Assembly: GCF_032854445.1 (NCBI RefSeq) | Contig: NW_027017982.1 | Location: 103,001-167,000 of the forward strand | Direction: 5' to 3' | Length of the DNA: 64,000 nucleotides | Source: Liolophura sinensis | Lineage: Eukaryota > Mollusca > Polyplacophora > Chitonida > Chitonidae | Shown here: positions 41,656 through 54,422 of the stretch, piece by piece | Layout: every line of letters begins with the position of its first letter | Numbering within the stretch: the stretch's first letter is position 1 | Program-made: the position numbers and the translations under genes | Notes under the pieces: model-generated | The model's input: the letters and a program-made list of their open reading frames with translations, nothing else | Database searches by the model: none | What the model was told of the DNA's origin: nothing

Positions 41656-41829
41656 ATGTTACCGGGAGGGCCGTATCAATTTGAACCCAAAGTGGACAAT
41701 GTTGACGTTCCGATTTATGACACGGACATCTCTGGCCAGACTTCAGATTACGATTTTTCAGACGTTAAATTTGATCTTTGTCCACACATTTCCAACCGCA
41801 CTATTGCAATACGGACTGGCAAGCTATAG
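41656..41829 (+). CDS. Small acidic open frame of unknown nature (57 aa)
   Basis: ATG 41656 starts MLPGGPYQFEPKVDNVDVPI, an acidic sequence continuing through DTDISGQTSDYDFSDVKFD to a TAG. The bias looks protein-like, and the GPYQFEP start resembles N-termini I associate with repeated genes of marine invertebrates. It may be a fragment or exon of a mobile-element gene. No splice donor or further domain was found. Confidence 0.25.
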   Translation: MLPGGPYQFEPKVDNVDVPIYDTDISGQTSDYDFSDVKFDLCPHISNRTIAIRTGKL

Positions 41830-42820
41830 CTTTTTCCTGTGTTACACCAGGGATTAAGAGAAGGTCGTTTAATCCCACATTACACTTTACATGTGGCCAC
41901 AGACCCCCATTAGTTTTCCATAAGCGACAATGTTAACGTCTAGAGCTGTAGCTCAGTCCCAAACATTCCGTGGCCAATAAGCTTTGGTACATACCTGGCC
42001 CAGCCTGTGAGAAAGAAGCCATAAAAATGCTGACATAGGTTGACAGTCAAAATCTGGACCTTTCCATGCCGGCAGCTGGGAGGGGTGCCTAGCAACGCCA
42101 AGGGGACGTCACTCGTATCCTCATCACCGCCTGTCTCCTTGTGTCCTCTCACCCAGAATTTCAAACTTTCATCATTAAAACTCTTACCTGCCCAAAGCTC
42201 GGACAATTTCCAACATTTTGATACCAAGCATGCACCTGTACACCAAAAACGGCAGGCTGGCAGCACGAAAAGACTTTATACCCTAAAATACACAGAACTA
42301 CAATCGTAGTTTGTAAAAAACGGAAGTTGTAATGGGGGTCTCTGTCCATGTCCTGTGTTTACCTCAATATTTATTTACTATTTTTTCCCTCTGTGGACTT
42401 GACAATAAATATCATTCTGCTCCCCTAGGGATAGTTGCGATGACAACTACCGGTAAATGTTATTATCGGCATTCCGAAAAGCCTATGCCTATACTGGTAT
42501 AAATAGTAAAAAAAATACGGGCATTAGTGTACAGATATTTACTATCTATCAGTTTTCAGTTCTGTTCATAACTTGAAAAAGTAACCCCAGGGTTCTTCGA
42601 CGATCTGTCTTTACAACCGTATGCAGAACAAAAAACCATTTAGTGGATAAATCCGATATGATTTGATTGGATAGAATCCCCAAGACGGCTGCCTTGGTTC
42701 ACACAAACCATAGTGATTAAAGATTAGTTGCAGAAGCTGAAATACAGTCAGCAGCATTTAAAAGCAAAAATATACATTGTATTGATTCCATCAGTTAATC
42801 GCCCCGTTTCTCAATTACAG

Positions 42821-43020
42821 GCGTTCGTACCCTGACGTCGACATGTGACCAAATAATTGGGAGTGATGTTATCGTTAGAGACACGTTTGACAGCAATCCC
42901 AGAGATCCAGTTGACCTGACGGCCTTCTTGCGGGCTCTTGTGTACCGGGTGGGATATGTAACCCATCCTCTTCCAGATATTCTCTATCACAAATCTGTAT
43001 ATTACTCTATACCATTGTGA
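42821..43020 (+). CDS. Candidate Ig-like exon of the plus-strand receptor gene
   Basis: After a good acceptor (CTCAATTACAG|) a phase-1 frame stays open for about 66 codons (VRTLTSTCDQIIGSDVIVRD...), with a Cys at a B-strand-like position. Possible donors lie near 42956. It is on the same strand and in the same phase as the exons further right. Without an F-strand Cys the Ig assignment is weak. Confidence 0.3.
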
Positions 43021-43917
43021 TATCATCAGCTAGCAGAGTAGAATCTGGGGAATGGATGTTCGAGGAGATGACAAACTGCATAAATTTCAAACTTGATTTA
43101 TTACTGGGTTAGTATGTGCATGTACTTAATATCTTTTGTATCATACATAGGTCAGCAGTGACGTGTCGCAACTCGAATTTCTCCATTCGGCGCCAAAAAT
43201 TCACTAAATCAGAAACCAGATTATGGTGTTAAATTGCCACTGTGCATACTGTGCACATTACACAGAGCAACACCACCTCTGGCTGGTACTGAACAGAAAT
43301 GCCTCCACGCATAATATACTACCTTGTCTTACTGTACATCAGCCGTGAGTGGTACCTCTTGGCAACCGCGCAATTCTGTGTAGAATGTGTCTCATAACCA
43401 CAGAGCACAGTACTGTATGACTGTCAAAAATTTCACCGTACAGTTGCAGTACAGCGCCGCAAGACTCATTAGAGCGCCGTTAGAGGTCACTGAAAATACC
43501 ACACTGACATGAAATTGCACAAAAAATCAAGCAGCTGCCTCACAGTACTGTTCAGCTTTAAGGTCATTCTAAGCAGTATCTTATACTTCATGCCCAGTAC
43601 ATATACCTTGAATGTCTCGACTAGTTTAGTTCCTTTATACAAGTGAAAAATCAGAATATACATATTTGCATAAATATCATGTATGGCAACATCACGTCAC
43701 GATTATCTGAGTCTTAAAAACGTATATGTTCGTATATGAACGTGATGTATATGTTGATGTATATTTTGTGAGTTGCCTTCACCCGATCATTTATATATTC
43801 TGCACGAAATATTAAATATTGAATCGACCATGAACTAACAATTGCTAAACAAGAAGTAGCTTTAATTAATCTTATATCCCTTCTTATTACATCTCACACA
43901 TTCATTGTGTTTTTTAG

Positions 43918-44036
43918 TAAATCTTTCAACTGTTGATGTGTCTTGTGACTGGCCACCTGGTGAGACCATCATCGTGAACAGTAGCTCAGATATAGTACAC
44001 AGATACTCGTATAAAGCAGGAAGATGTTGCCAGGAT
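43918..44036 (+). CDS. Candidate Ig-like exon fragment of the plus-strand gene
   Basis: Acceptor TGTTTTTTAG| followed by a phase-1 frame VNLSTVDVSCDWPPGETIIV... to a TAA at 44037. A phase-1 donor (G|GTGAGA) at about 43960 could end it earlier. The Cys-Asp-x(n)-Gly pattern resembles the candidate at 42821, which suggests a repeated domain type. Confidence 0.3.
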
Positions 44037-44649
44037 TAAAGCTTTTATAAATGTATAGATGCACATATATATACTGGTGGGTCAAAGGATGAGACGTCTG
44101 TAATTTGTCGTTGATGCCCTCGAACAATGTGGTATGCAATTATGGTAAAAATGAAGGAAAAAACAAAACAAAAAGTCGATCATCATCATGGTATACAACA
44201 TGAATGCAACACAGTGGAAGACGTCACAAATATTCAGAGATATCACCCAGTAGGGGCTAAATGTACTTGACGTTTTCCATCGAACAGTGTTATGTAAAAA
44301 GAAGTCAACCAATATCCAAAATTTCAATACAAAACAAACATGCTCACCTTGTAAAGCAGCTATAGTACTAACTAGACATATAGTTGGTGGCGTGTTACAG
44401 GGCAAGCACTTCAAACATCAAAATTAGTGCATGTATGTAACAACAAAATATCATGGCAGTATTGTGTATGCCCATCCGGCTGCATATGGTAGCAATGATG
44501 TCCTGGACACCACACTTGGAGCTTTAGGTAGAGAAAGTTACATGTTAAGTGATCAGCATTTCATTTGGTTGTGAGGAACGGATACTAACTTGTTTTTTGT
44601 TAACACATTTTAACACAAGGACGAGAATGGGACGGGTATCAACTTCTAG

Positions 44650-44821
44650 AACCGCAGTACATCGGTCCTGTGTGGCAGTGGCCGTGGTCATCGCACCTAT
44701 ACTATCTCTTTAGACAACAGCCAAGGACAACATTCAGGAAATTACACACTGTGTTATGTGTTAATAGATGGAGAATGTACCGAACCACAGCCTATTGACA
44801 AGTGCAAAAAAGTTGATTTTC
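44650..44821 (+). CDS. Candidate extracellular (Ig-like C-terminal half) exon, plus-strand gene
   Basis: An open frame ending at a consensus donor (TTTTC|GTAAGT) in phase 1. It contains YTISLDNSQGHSGNYTLCYV, which matches the E-F strands of an Ig domain (x-S-G-x-Y-x-x-C), and a Cys-rich end (GECTEPQPIDKCKKVDF). The 5' border is unclear because a TAG stands at 44647-44649. The following exons are all phase-1 compatible. Confidence 0.45.
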
Positions 44822-44894
44822 GTAAGTAAATGGTTGTTTTTACGGAGTAAATCAATATAACTGCTTTCTGCACTCTTTAAAATATATACTACTA

Positions 44895-44900
<6 letters not shown>

Positions 44901-44990
<90 letters not shown>
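44901..44990. repeat. (AT)45 microsatellite
   Basis: A pure AT dinucleotide run of about 90 bp. It is self-complementary and gives spurious Tyr-Ile open frames. It lies in the intron after the candidate exon ending at 44821. Confidence 0.98.
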
Positions 44991-44992
<2 letters not shown>

Positions 44993-45513
44993 TTTTAAAA
45001 AACTTAGCCATACTCCAATTTCGTATTGATGCATGTATTTCCAAACACCACGACTGTATAAATGTGAATGAAATAGGGAATACTGCTATGCTTTCACAAC
45101 GTGTAATGATAATCGCCAAAACACACCAGTAGTGTGCCTTTGAGTTTGCATATGTTGCATATGGGTTCATTTCAAAATTTTTATTCACTTTGGTCCAGTT
45201 TAGATTCGTTGTTCAGATTTGTTTACAAATTGCTCTAATTTTAAAGATATTGAATATAAATAGTTTTGGCTGATTTATACAATCAGAATATACCCTATTT
45301 TTTGAATAGTACATATGATGCAGCGCGGCTGAATATTTTATCTAATAAAATGTGCTTCACGTGTTTTTGACAGAATCACAAGCAAGTTTCAGCTTCTGTG
45401 TGTGTGTGTGTGTGTTTTTTCAGTTTTTTTGTTTTTCAAAAGTAAACCTCATATGAAAGCTGGGTTATATCACTGTCTACTGACGCCTGCCTATGTTATT
45501 ACGTCAAATTCAG

Positions 45514-45669
45514 TTCTACATAACGCAAACGACAACCTTATAGAGCCACCCACGGCATCCATATCGACTTTACAGCAAAAAACGCTAACCAGCTTGACTA
45601 CTGATTCATTCAAGAGCACTGCTAGTTTAACCTCTGACACTCCTGTTTCTGAAAATGTCGTTAGTGCTG
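45514..45669 (+). CDS. Candidate Ser/Thr-rich stalk exon, plus-strand gene
   Basis: A 156-nt phase 1-1 stretch between an acceptor (AAATTCAG|) and donor (GCTG|GTATGC). The product is rich in Ser/Thr (EPPTASISTLQQKTLTSLTT, STASLTSDTPVSENVVSAG), as in O-glycosylated stalks. A second acceptor at 45415 would add an Ig-like KAGLYHCLL segment in the same frame. The weak pyrimidine tract lowers confidence. Confidence 0.4.
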
Positions 45670-47132
45670 GTATGCATGAACGGTGTCGTCTGCAACGTGT
45701 GGAGATTTTAATGTGACAGCTGTTGAGTAGTGGCAATGTGCTTTTGGTGCCGCATTCGTCCAATGCTACTAACGTTTTTACTTCTTTACTTTTCTATATT
45801 TCTGTTTTTTCTATTACTTCTTTACTTCTTTATACAAACGACTGACATTTTTGAGGCGAATTTTTGTTTGAGGTTTGCTTCAGTATTTTGGAGAAAAGTA
45901 TTGATCTGACACGTTGTGTCTTCCCATTGCTGTTTATTTATTAATTTAGTCTTCAAAAGGCTAAAAGTCTTATCTTCCTATCCCTGAATTACTTCAGCGT
46001 TCTTTACCTGTGCTTGTGAAGTAGTGACAATTGTGGGTATTGCCATATATCTGAATTTACACTTAGAAGGTTGTCGTAATTAGCATTTGACATCTGTGCT
46101 TCTTTCTACTCTGTGAAGTTCAACATATCTTTTACAACCAATTAGAAAAGGAGCGTGATTCACCTTACTTTTCAGTGTTACATGCTGAGATCCTTGCTTC
46201 ATATATTCAAGTACATTGTCCGTCGAATTCACTGTGCTTAGACAGCTTCTGCATATAATGAAAAGTTAATGACATGAATAACAAAAAAAGTTAATGCAAA
46301 GTGTCCCAACAGAGAAACGGCTCTACCTTTTGACAGTCAGTACATCATACATGTACTTTTCATTTGATTCATTTTTATCATTTGCTTTATTGCCTCTCGC
46401 TCTCATTTACTTCTCTCAGTTAACATTTCAATGGAAGATTTGTTGGAGCTGATATGACTACAGAAGTTTGTTCTTAAACAACAAAACTCGGTAGGAAATT
46501 ATTCGGATTATGTAATTGCCATTAACTCTCAACTTATGCAGATATAAAAGCATTCAGTATACAGTAAAAGACAGATAATTGGGCAAATTTAGGAACATCG
46601 TATCTTTTAAATTTCATAAAATCAGGAAAGAAGACTATTATATATGTATTCGAACTTGAAATACATGTAGTAATAATTAAACGATGAATTCAAACGATAA
46701 GTAAGATTTGATTACATTGTAATATTTTGCTTGAAGTGATGCCACTTTTATCAAAAAGTGATAGAATTATACTGAAGTTAAATTTTAATTTTATAATTTA
46801 ACAATAAACAATTTCTTGAGATTTGTAATGTTGGGTAGTAAGAAATTATTTCTATCGAAATATATTTACACTTATCTTAACAGGAGAAAATCACGTTATA
46901 ATACGCTATAAGATGCCATGGTACCCATGCTTTGCAAATTAATTCGTTAAAAAAATTTACATTTTCACAGAAATTGTTCCTGTTATTAGATACACTTGTA
47001 AAAGAAAAAAAATATATATATACAAGATTGAGACTGCTCACACGTATAAAAATTGTATAGGTGTGTGAGCGGTCACTGATATTTTTGTTTCCTTCCATTA
47101 GCTTACTTAACAATATATGGGCTCTTTTCCAG
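45670..47132. other. Intron of the plus-strand gene, nothing recognised
   Basis: AT-rich, many stops in all frames. The same applies to 41830-42820, 43021-43917, 44991-45513 and 47939-48483. Confidence 0.4.
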
Positions 47133-47180
47133 GAAGTATACCAAAGACTGTCATTAGCTCTCTTGCACCAACATCTTCTG
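47133..47180 (+). CDS. Candidate 48-nt stalk mini-exon, plus-strand gene
   Basis: Acceptor TCTTTTCCAG| and donor TCTG|GTAAGA are both strong. The 16 codons, phase 1-1, read SIPKTVISSLAPTSSG. Composition (Ser/Thr/Pro) matches a membrane-proximal stalk. Confidence 0.5.
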
Positions 47181-47884
47181 GTAAGATTTTGTTCAATGAA
47201 GGTGGTGGGCTATTTCTATTTTTTGTCGTCATCATGTTCCTTCCGAGATGGTTCAGTGTGTACAAAACGAGAAAAGTTTGTCACAGTTCATCTGATGTCC
47301 CGATTCCGATCGCACTGGTTTGAGCGAAAGAATCGAGGAATCCATACACATTATTCTGTGTAAAACGATAGTAAGCAGTATGGTAATGACCACCCACCAA
47401 TGTTTCTATGTAAAGTTAGGTCATTTTACGTTGTTTGCAGATATAAAGGATATACTCACACTTCTACTCAACACGCTCACGCCATCTTCTTGTTCTTTTC
47501 TTGTGTAGCGTTAACTATACCACATTATCCATAGGCACAATAATTTAATATGCGCCTATGATGAATTGCAATGGGTTGATGGTACCTGCTACAAGTGCTT
47601 TCGTGGTGATATAGTTGCATATCACTGAAAATCTAAATAAGCAATGTTTTGTTATGAGCTATGCACGCACACTTAGCATTTATTCAACAGAATCTCTGCG
47701 TAAAGTTTTTCGCCCATATGTTCCTTACTATTATGATAACAGCCTTCTATTTTGTGTTTGCTCCATACATTTTGATCTAGATGTCCGGCTAATATGCAGG
47801 CATTACAAATGGTTATCAGTTACAATACTCTAACAATGTAGTTTGTTTGAATTCTGAACATTGCTGTTCTAAAACAAATTCCAG

Positions 47885-47938
47885 AAACACCTACCTACTC
47901 ATCGGCTATTCCAAGCAAAATTTCATCCACAAGGCATG
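47885..47938 (+). CDS. Candidate 54-nt stalk mini-exon, plus-strand gene
   Basis: Acceptor AAATTCCAG| and donor CATG|GTAAGT, phase 1-1, coding TPTYSSAIPSKISSTRH plus split codons. Same length class and composition as the exon at 47133. Confidence 0.5.
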
Positions 47939-48483
47939 GTAAGTTTGCTGTTGCTTGATTTGAAACAAAAAATAGCTTTTATGTTACAATTTCAGTCTCT
48001 CATTAACTTCGTGTCGTTGCTGTTGACTCTTGGTCGCCGTGTGAAGAATGTATAGTCGTACAGCGAAATATATATTTAAAGCCTATGTTTTAAACTGTAG
48101 AGTCAAGATAAGTATGTCTAAGACGATATATGTAAGACATCATAATCAATTTGGCCAAAAAAGATAACGTCTCTTGTGTGTCACTTTGTCTTTTTTAATG
48201 AATAGTTTTCAGTAAAAATAATAGAAAAACAGTAAATGATAAAATGGATGAATTTTTACAGTTTTAATTAACGATAGGTAGCGTAGAGGAGAAAGATCAA
48301 TTTACGAATTCTTTTCGTAAGTTTTTAAGCTTCAAAAATTTAACTGAAATCGTTACCTTGTTTCTACTTCAACTACTGAAATATCGTAGATGGCATTTCT
48401 CAAAATGTAAATGAAGAAACAAAGAACTGTGAAAAGTACTTTTGAAATTATACACTTTATTTCTGACCTATTTTCTCCCACAG

Positions 48484-48510
48484 CTCCAAACACAAGTAAT
48501 AATCCATGCG
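48484..48510 (+). CDS. Candidate 27-nt stalk micro-exon, plus-strand gene
   Basis: Acceptor TTCTCCCACAG| with a long pyrimidine tract and donor TGCG|GTAAAG, phase 1-1, coding PNTSNNPC plus split codons. Very short, so chance is harder to exclude. Confidence 0.4.
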
Positions 48511-51500
48511 GTAAAGTCATTCTTTCGTCCCTGAAACAGACGCTAACACACCTATAGACATGCGCGAGATCACACTCCTTTATTTCCCGAAAATGTTACG
48601 ACTTGTCCTTTGGGAACAGTTGAGAACACTTTTCCTATGTCCTCCATCCTGCATGTGCTTCATGGCCCACATATTCCCCAGACTGGTGTCATTTTGCCCA
48701 CAGTCGTACTATGTTCTGCCGATTAATCTTCATAATGTCATCAGAGTACCATGTTTATTTGTCATAGCAGAATATATCATAGCCATATGTTCTGAACGGA
48801 GACACCCACCCCCCTGCCCCCAGAATAATGCTTTCCAACTTCTTAACAAAATCTACAAAAAAAAAAGTGAGAAATGGCTTTGACGTGTAGTAAACTGTAA
48901 CGCGCTATTAAATATTTCCATTGTTGCATAGAACTGCTTTTTAAAAAGATTTTAATCATGTATAATGTTTTAAATGTTTACTTCACTTTACCCGTGGAAT
49001 TATGTGCAATATGCCATCAACAACTGGCTTGAAGTTCTCCGACGACATTTGGTTTTCCGCTGTGTTTCCTTTTACGATGATGAACACCTGTGTTTGTGTG
49101 CATTTTGGTTTATAATAACCCTGATGAGTAACGCTTGGTCCTGTCGAGCATATATAACTTTCATTCGACCCTCGTATCATAGAAATAAGTATACCATGTT
49201 CAAGAACATATTTTAATTACAGTATCTTCCGAATGCCTAATAGAACGGAAACATTTATAGAAACACAATAATCAAACTAGCAACAATATCAATAACATTA
49301 ACGATAATAACGGCAATATACAATTCTTCATTTAAATTCGAGTAAGATATGTCGTTTTGCCAGAGGACAATAACTAGTAGACAGGAAGTACCTTCTTGAC
49401 TGTTGCATTACTTGCACAGCCATGTCCTAAAAGTTTGTCGGCCGCATATATGTACCTGAGGGGGATGGGAGGGGGGGTATTGTTCTTGTTTCTAGTTTAT
49501 GGAACCTGCTCTATGTTCTTCACAGATAAAACGTTATCGATTTTAATTCGTGAGTAAATCACGTGAGGAATTATGTTACCATGATAATCCACATTTATAA
49601 CTACATGTAGGCGTATACTTATATCTAGACGGAAGTTTGATCTGCAATTGGAACATAATTTACAGAAAGAGACGGTTAACTTGTATGGGGTTTTCTGCAT
49701 GGATGCCATAGGTAAATAATACGTGTCGCATAGAATGGTGGTGCTAAATTACAAGCAAAGCTTCGATAAATTTTTAAAACGATAGTTTGTAGATCCCTAC
49801 TCTGCCACTGTGTGTGAGGCCTTGATGAAAACAAACTTTCGACCGTGCTCGTGTGCCGGTTTATGCAATCTAAGTTTTCCCCCACTAATATGGTACATGT
49901 CTGCACATACGGTATATACGTCTCAGTTCGTTAGTAATTGTGAAAAGTTCGTCACTAAGTATTTTCTTAACAATGGTGCTACACCATGATCAAATAAATA
50001 TTAGTTCTACTTTCAAACTGCAGAGAATACATTTTTCAACCCTGTGTTGTTCTTTATTCTGACGTCATTTTACATCAGCCACCTTTCATTTCCCATCATC
50101 TTCATTATTTTTACTTTTTGATGCAGGTTATTTAAAACGATGCAAATTTTATCCCTAGGTACACGTACATATATTTCACTCTAAATATTAACTATATGGC
50201 GTCTATACTTGATTTTTCAGAACCGATGACGCCTTGTAAGTATGACAGCGTTGTGATAATAACATGTGTACCTGTAACCATAACAAATTACGCTTCTGGG
50301 TCAGTCAATACGCCGATATTTATGATACGATAACAGTTAACTGTAGATATAAAACATTTCTATAGTCATATTTCAGTAGGATACACGGTGTTAGATACAG
50401 ACATAGAAAATGCATCTTTACGCAGAGATGCGACAGACTGCATATATTACAGAACATGTGCTTAGACCATAATTATTTAGTAAATTGTTGGGGCCAAAAA
50501 CTCTATCTATGCAATTTGCACAAAGGGCGTTGCGTAAACCTATGGTAGTGTAGGTCGTTACTCTATAAAATCCTACTGTGTATGACTGGTACCCAGCATT
50601 GTGGTAATAATATGTCCACATAATTGTGTGTACCAGTTGCACCCAAAGTGTGTAACACATTCACATTGATATGTGTATCGGGGTATACAGTTGATACAAA
50701 TGCCATTGTCGATGTGGATGTGAACATTTGTACCCACTCACTTTTATAGATTTAAAGAGTTAATAGTATATCGCTATAAGTTTTTTGCTTTACAGATGCA
50801 TGCTCATTTCTGATATTTAAAGATATCCTTCATGTCAACTTGAAGTCTTTATAGTTTGGGAGAATATTTTGTGTTCAATACATTGGTTTCATTTTATTGA
50901 CATACTGCTTTGTACGGCTGTTCTTACTGATTACAGTGTATGTTTACATCAGTAGATTGATGGATATGGTTTGCGTTCTTTTTCAGCTGGCACATATACT
51001 CTTTTGGCTCCTATGCAAATAAGTTCAGCAAACTGAACATTTAGAGGCACATGCATCTTTTTGATGTAATGGAGAGAAATGTTTATCGTGTTCAATGCTC
51101 TCAACTCATTTTCTGTAAAAGCCGCTCGCTAACTCCATTTTAACCTAATGAATTCTGTCTGTGTTCTGTTATAAGCCAGACTGTGGACTGATTGCTGTAT
51201 TAGTGCTAGCTGGGCCTCCTGGGGTTGGGCTGTATAACATTTATGGGAATTCCAGTAAAGGGAGGAGCTACTAGTACATGGTCCAAATGACGATCTCAAT
51301 TTTCTTTACAAACTTCCTATACAAGTTATATATTATAATTGTTATACCCCACTCCTTGACACATTTAGTTAAACCGCATGACCATATGATATTAAATATC
51401 AGATGACTGCGTCAATTTTGCTAACTGAAATTTACCAGATTCCGTTGAGGATGGGAGTAATAGCGATACGTGGTACTGCTGCTCTCGTCGTCGAGGTCGT

Positions 51501-51972
51501 ATCTGAGTAGACAGTGGTATTGGACCTGGAAGACATTTGTTTTAAAATCCTCTTTTTCCAAGAATTTCGCAGATAGGATGTACTGAAGGTATAAGTGTGT
51601 TTGAGCGAAATGATACAAATAAATGCGGCAGTCAGTGAATATTTTAATGCTATATGTACAAATACAAAATGTAACCAGGATTGTTTATCTTGGAGACCGA
51701 GTCCCTTGGCAGTGTTGATATGATAATATTTATCGAATGTAATGACACAACAAAACTTTAAGTAATTCTAGAGCAGTGGCTCTTGATAAATTGCAGTTAT
51801 ATATTTCTACTTTATTCTTTTCACACCAAGGTATTTTAATGCGATCCTTATATTAAAGCAATACTAACTGGATAATGTCCATTTTAATTTAGCTGAATAT
51901 ATATGAAGCCGCTAAGACGAACCACTTCAACGAATCGTTAGTAAGGATTAGTATTCTCCTATGTCATTGCAG
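48511..51972. other. Long intron before the transmembrane exon
   Basis: No repeat or gene recognised. A 15-nt segment between AG and GTAAGT at about 50221-50235 looks like a micro-exon, but joining it in phase to the transmembrane exon would create a stop, so it is not included. Confidence 0.4.
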
Positions 51973-52080
51973 AATCAGAATCAGATTCAGGCATTTCAGG
52001 ACTGGGGATTTCCGGCAGCGTCTTGTTGGCACTAGTTGGAGTTGCGTTTGTTGTTGCATCGGTTATTTTTTGCAAGCTAG
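51973..52080 (+). CDS. Transmembrane exon of the plus-strand receptor gene
   Basis: A 108-nt phase 1-1 exon (acceptor CATTGCAG|, donor CTAG|GTAAAC). It codes an acidic Ser-rich lead (ESESDSGISG) and then a strongly hydrophobic helix, ISGSVLLALVGVAFVVASVI, followed by FCKL at the cytoplasmic face. This is the expected sequence of stalk, membrane span and stop-transfer in a type I receptor, and its phase fits the mini-exons upstream. Confidence 0.65.
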
Positions 52081-52470
52081 GTAAACAATCATATGCGCAT
52101 TAAGTTTTCAATTAAGTGAATCTTGGCGAATTTTGAGTTCGCTTTGTGTCAAGCATCTTTGGGAAATCAGTTGTTTAATATATTCAATAGGATGATGATG
52201 TTACCCAGGAGCAGTCAGTGTATTTACATGTACAATTGTTTACAGCTAGGATATATACATTTGTCACATTTTTATTATGCATTTCTGCATCATCCAAAAG
52301 AATTACCCGGCATCACTTAGCTGATGTTATTTTGATAAGTGCGTGTACCATACTTGGGCATTGCAGTGGTCATTCTTTATTTATGATGCGCGTCATCTAA
52401 CGGCTTTAGTTTTGTAAATTATTTTTACATCTATTAACTAAATTCGTTTCCTTATTATTCATTTTTGTAG

Positions 52471-52527
52471 GAGGGTAAAAACACAGGGAATGATGTTTAC
52501 ATAAACTCAACGAATGGAGCACCCTGA
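52471..52527 (+). CDS. Candidate terminal tail exon with YxN motif, plus-strand gene
   Basis: After an acceptor (CATTTTTGTAG|), the phase-0 reading is EGKNTGNDVYINSTNGAP and a TGA, like a short signalling tail with a YIN (SH2-binding type) motif. The transmembrane exon ends in phase 1, which would instead give an immediate stop (GG*). Either an intermediate exon is missing or the true end is the short form. Other tail exons may exist at 56045 and 62964. Confidence 0.4.
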   Translation, partial: EGKNTGNDVYINSTNGAP

Positions 52528-54162
52528 CCGAGCTAGAAGAAACCTGGAATATTAGAGGACATGGGAGCTGAGTGGATATAAAAACACAGATCTTCAAATG
52601 TAGTACAAAGCCATGACCCCAGAAATACCCTCCAAGTTTAACCAAAACGTGTGAGCGGTGAATGTTGTTTATATTCTGATGAGTTGTCTTTGACAGGAAA
52701 TTATATAGTAAGATAAAGAGCCTGCTCCTTGGAGAGTTTTAGCCCGTGATCGTTTGTTTCTAACCACATCAAACTTTTAGATAATATAATTCTGTTGTCC
52801 ATTCTGGTGACCCATATGTGCTAAAAAAATATGCGTGTAAGGAAGGAATTTTTATCAATTTATTTCTTAGAAGTGTAACCTGGATGCACCATAATGTTGT
52901 ATTTTTGTTGAGTTTTGGCTTCCTGGAATACACAGTGTTATCTGCGACTTTTCTACTGCAGTCTTTGGCATCTGGGATTACATCTGTCCCACTCTTTATC
53001 TGTTATAACCTTTAGAACTGTCCGTGTAGATACAGTCAACAGTAGAGTTGAGCGGAAATGGATGTTTTGCATTTAATATGAACATGAATATTTAGGTTTG
53101 AGAAAAAAATACAAGGCAAGACATTCAGAATTGTCAAGGTTCTGTGTAGGCTAAATTAAGTGGAGCAGTGATGTTTACCATACAATGGTAAACAAAATTA
53201 AACAAAATGATCCCTTCGGGCGAATTTCTATCGACCAGTTATCAGCTTTTTTCATCATTATATAAAGCCTTTTCGTATGCTTTTACACGATTAATAACAC
53301 CTATGACAGATCGTAATAGTGTGTGAACACGCGAATGACATTTTTTTCACTGTAAAGATATAAGGTTGATATCGATATGCTGCTGTCTTCTCTACAACAT
53401 AGGTGGTATATTGTAGGTTATAAATGCAGGTCTTGGTTTCATGAAGCGCATTAATAGCTAAGTAAGCTCTTAGCTACGATGACAACGTATGTCCTAGCGA
53501 TACGAATCAAACTTATAGCTAAGGGCTTCTTAAACCGAGTATGCATCTTAAAACTGAGCCCTGGTCCTACCAACTGAATGGTATGTGAATATCTCTCTAT
53601 TCTCAAACACGTCATTCTCGGACACAGAGTAGAGAGTCTGATGTCTGAATAGATATTGCTCACATTATTTCTGGTCCATATTCGGTATTTGCAGTAAGCT
53701 TTATATTATCCACGATCATGAAAATAACAAATCTTTGGAAAGCTTGTAGCACAGGCTTTGGTGCAAATTGTGAAGAAAATACATGTATATTCAACAATCA
53801 GTAAATACAATCAGATTATTATTTACATAGCTCGCTTTTTAGATATATAGTTAATGAAGAAAAAGAAATGAAAACTGGAGATAAATGTTTTGGTGTTTGT
53901 TTGGATTTTTAGAGTACCATCAACATTACAGATTTTCTCTTGTGTTTGAGTGATTTTTCTGTGCAGTTCAAATATATTATGCAAAGAGATAATTCATGCA
54001 TGTATTTATATTCAACTATTTTGGCACCGCTTTATATGTCAAATATTCTTGTAAAGCACGAAATAATGACAGGCAGATTGCAGCAACTATATGTATGTGA
54101 TCGAGTTTCTCTTTTCATATAGCACATGTTATCATCAGTTTTCGGTGTATAAAATAGGTTAG
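52528..54162. other. Non-coding, nothing recognised
   Basis: AT-rich DNA. Beyond the SINE, 54423-56044 is likewise free of recognisable genes apart from the SINE fragment at 55440. Confidence 0.4.
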
Positions 54163-54422
54163 GAGGCCTCTGTGGCTCAGTTGGTTAGCGCGCTAGCTCA
54201 GCGTAATGACCCAGGAATCTCTCACCAGTGCGGTCGCTGTGAGGTCAAGTTCAGCTCATGCTGGCTTCCTCTCCGGCCGTATGTGGGAAGGCCTGCCAGC
54301 AACCTGCAGATGGTCGTGGGTTTTCCCTGGGCTCTCTCCAGTTTCCTCCCACTGTCCCGCCGTCGTATAAGTGAAATATTCTTGAGTACGGCGTAAAACA
54401 ACCAATCAAATAAATAAATATA
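54163..54422 (+). repeat. Full-length tRNA-derived SINE
   Basis: The best-preserved plus-strand copy: TGTGGCTCAGTTGGTTAGCG (box A-like), GTGAGGTCAAGTTC (box B-like), CTTCCTCTCCGGCCGTATGT, GTCGTATAAGTGAAATATTC, TTGAGTACGGCGTAAAACAA and a (CAAATAAATAAAT) tail. Box A/B spacing and the shared central body mark a tRNA-headed SINE with a conserved core, as in broadly distributed invertebrate SINE superfamilies. Confidence 0.88.

Noticed and set aside
44852-45188. Open frames of alternating Tyr-Ile
   Set aside because: They are translations of the (AT)n microsatellite.
50221-50235. 15-nt micro-exon between AG and GTAAGT
   Set aside because: Ends with T in phase 1, so joining to the transmembrane exon would create TAA.
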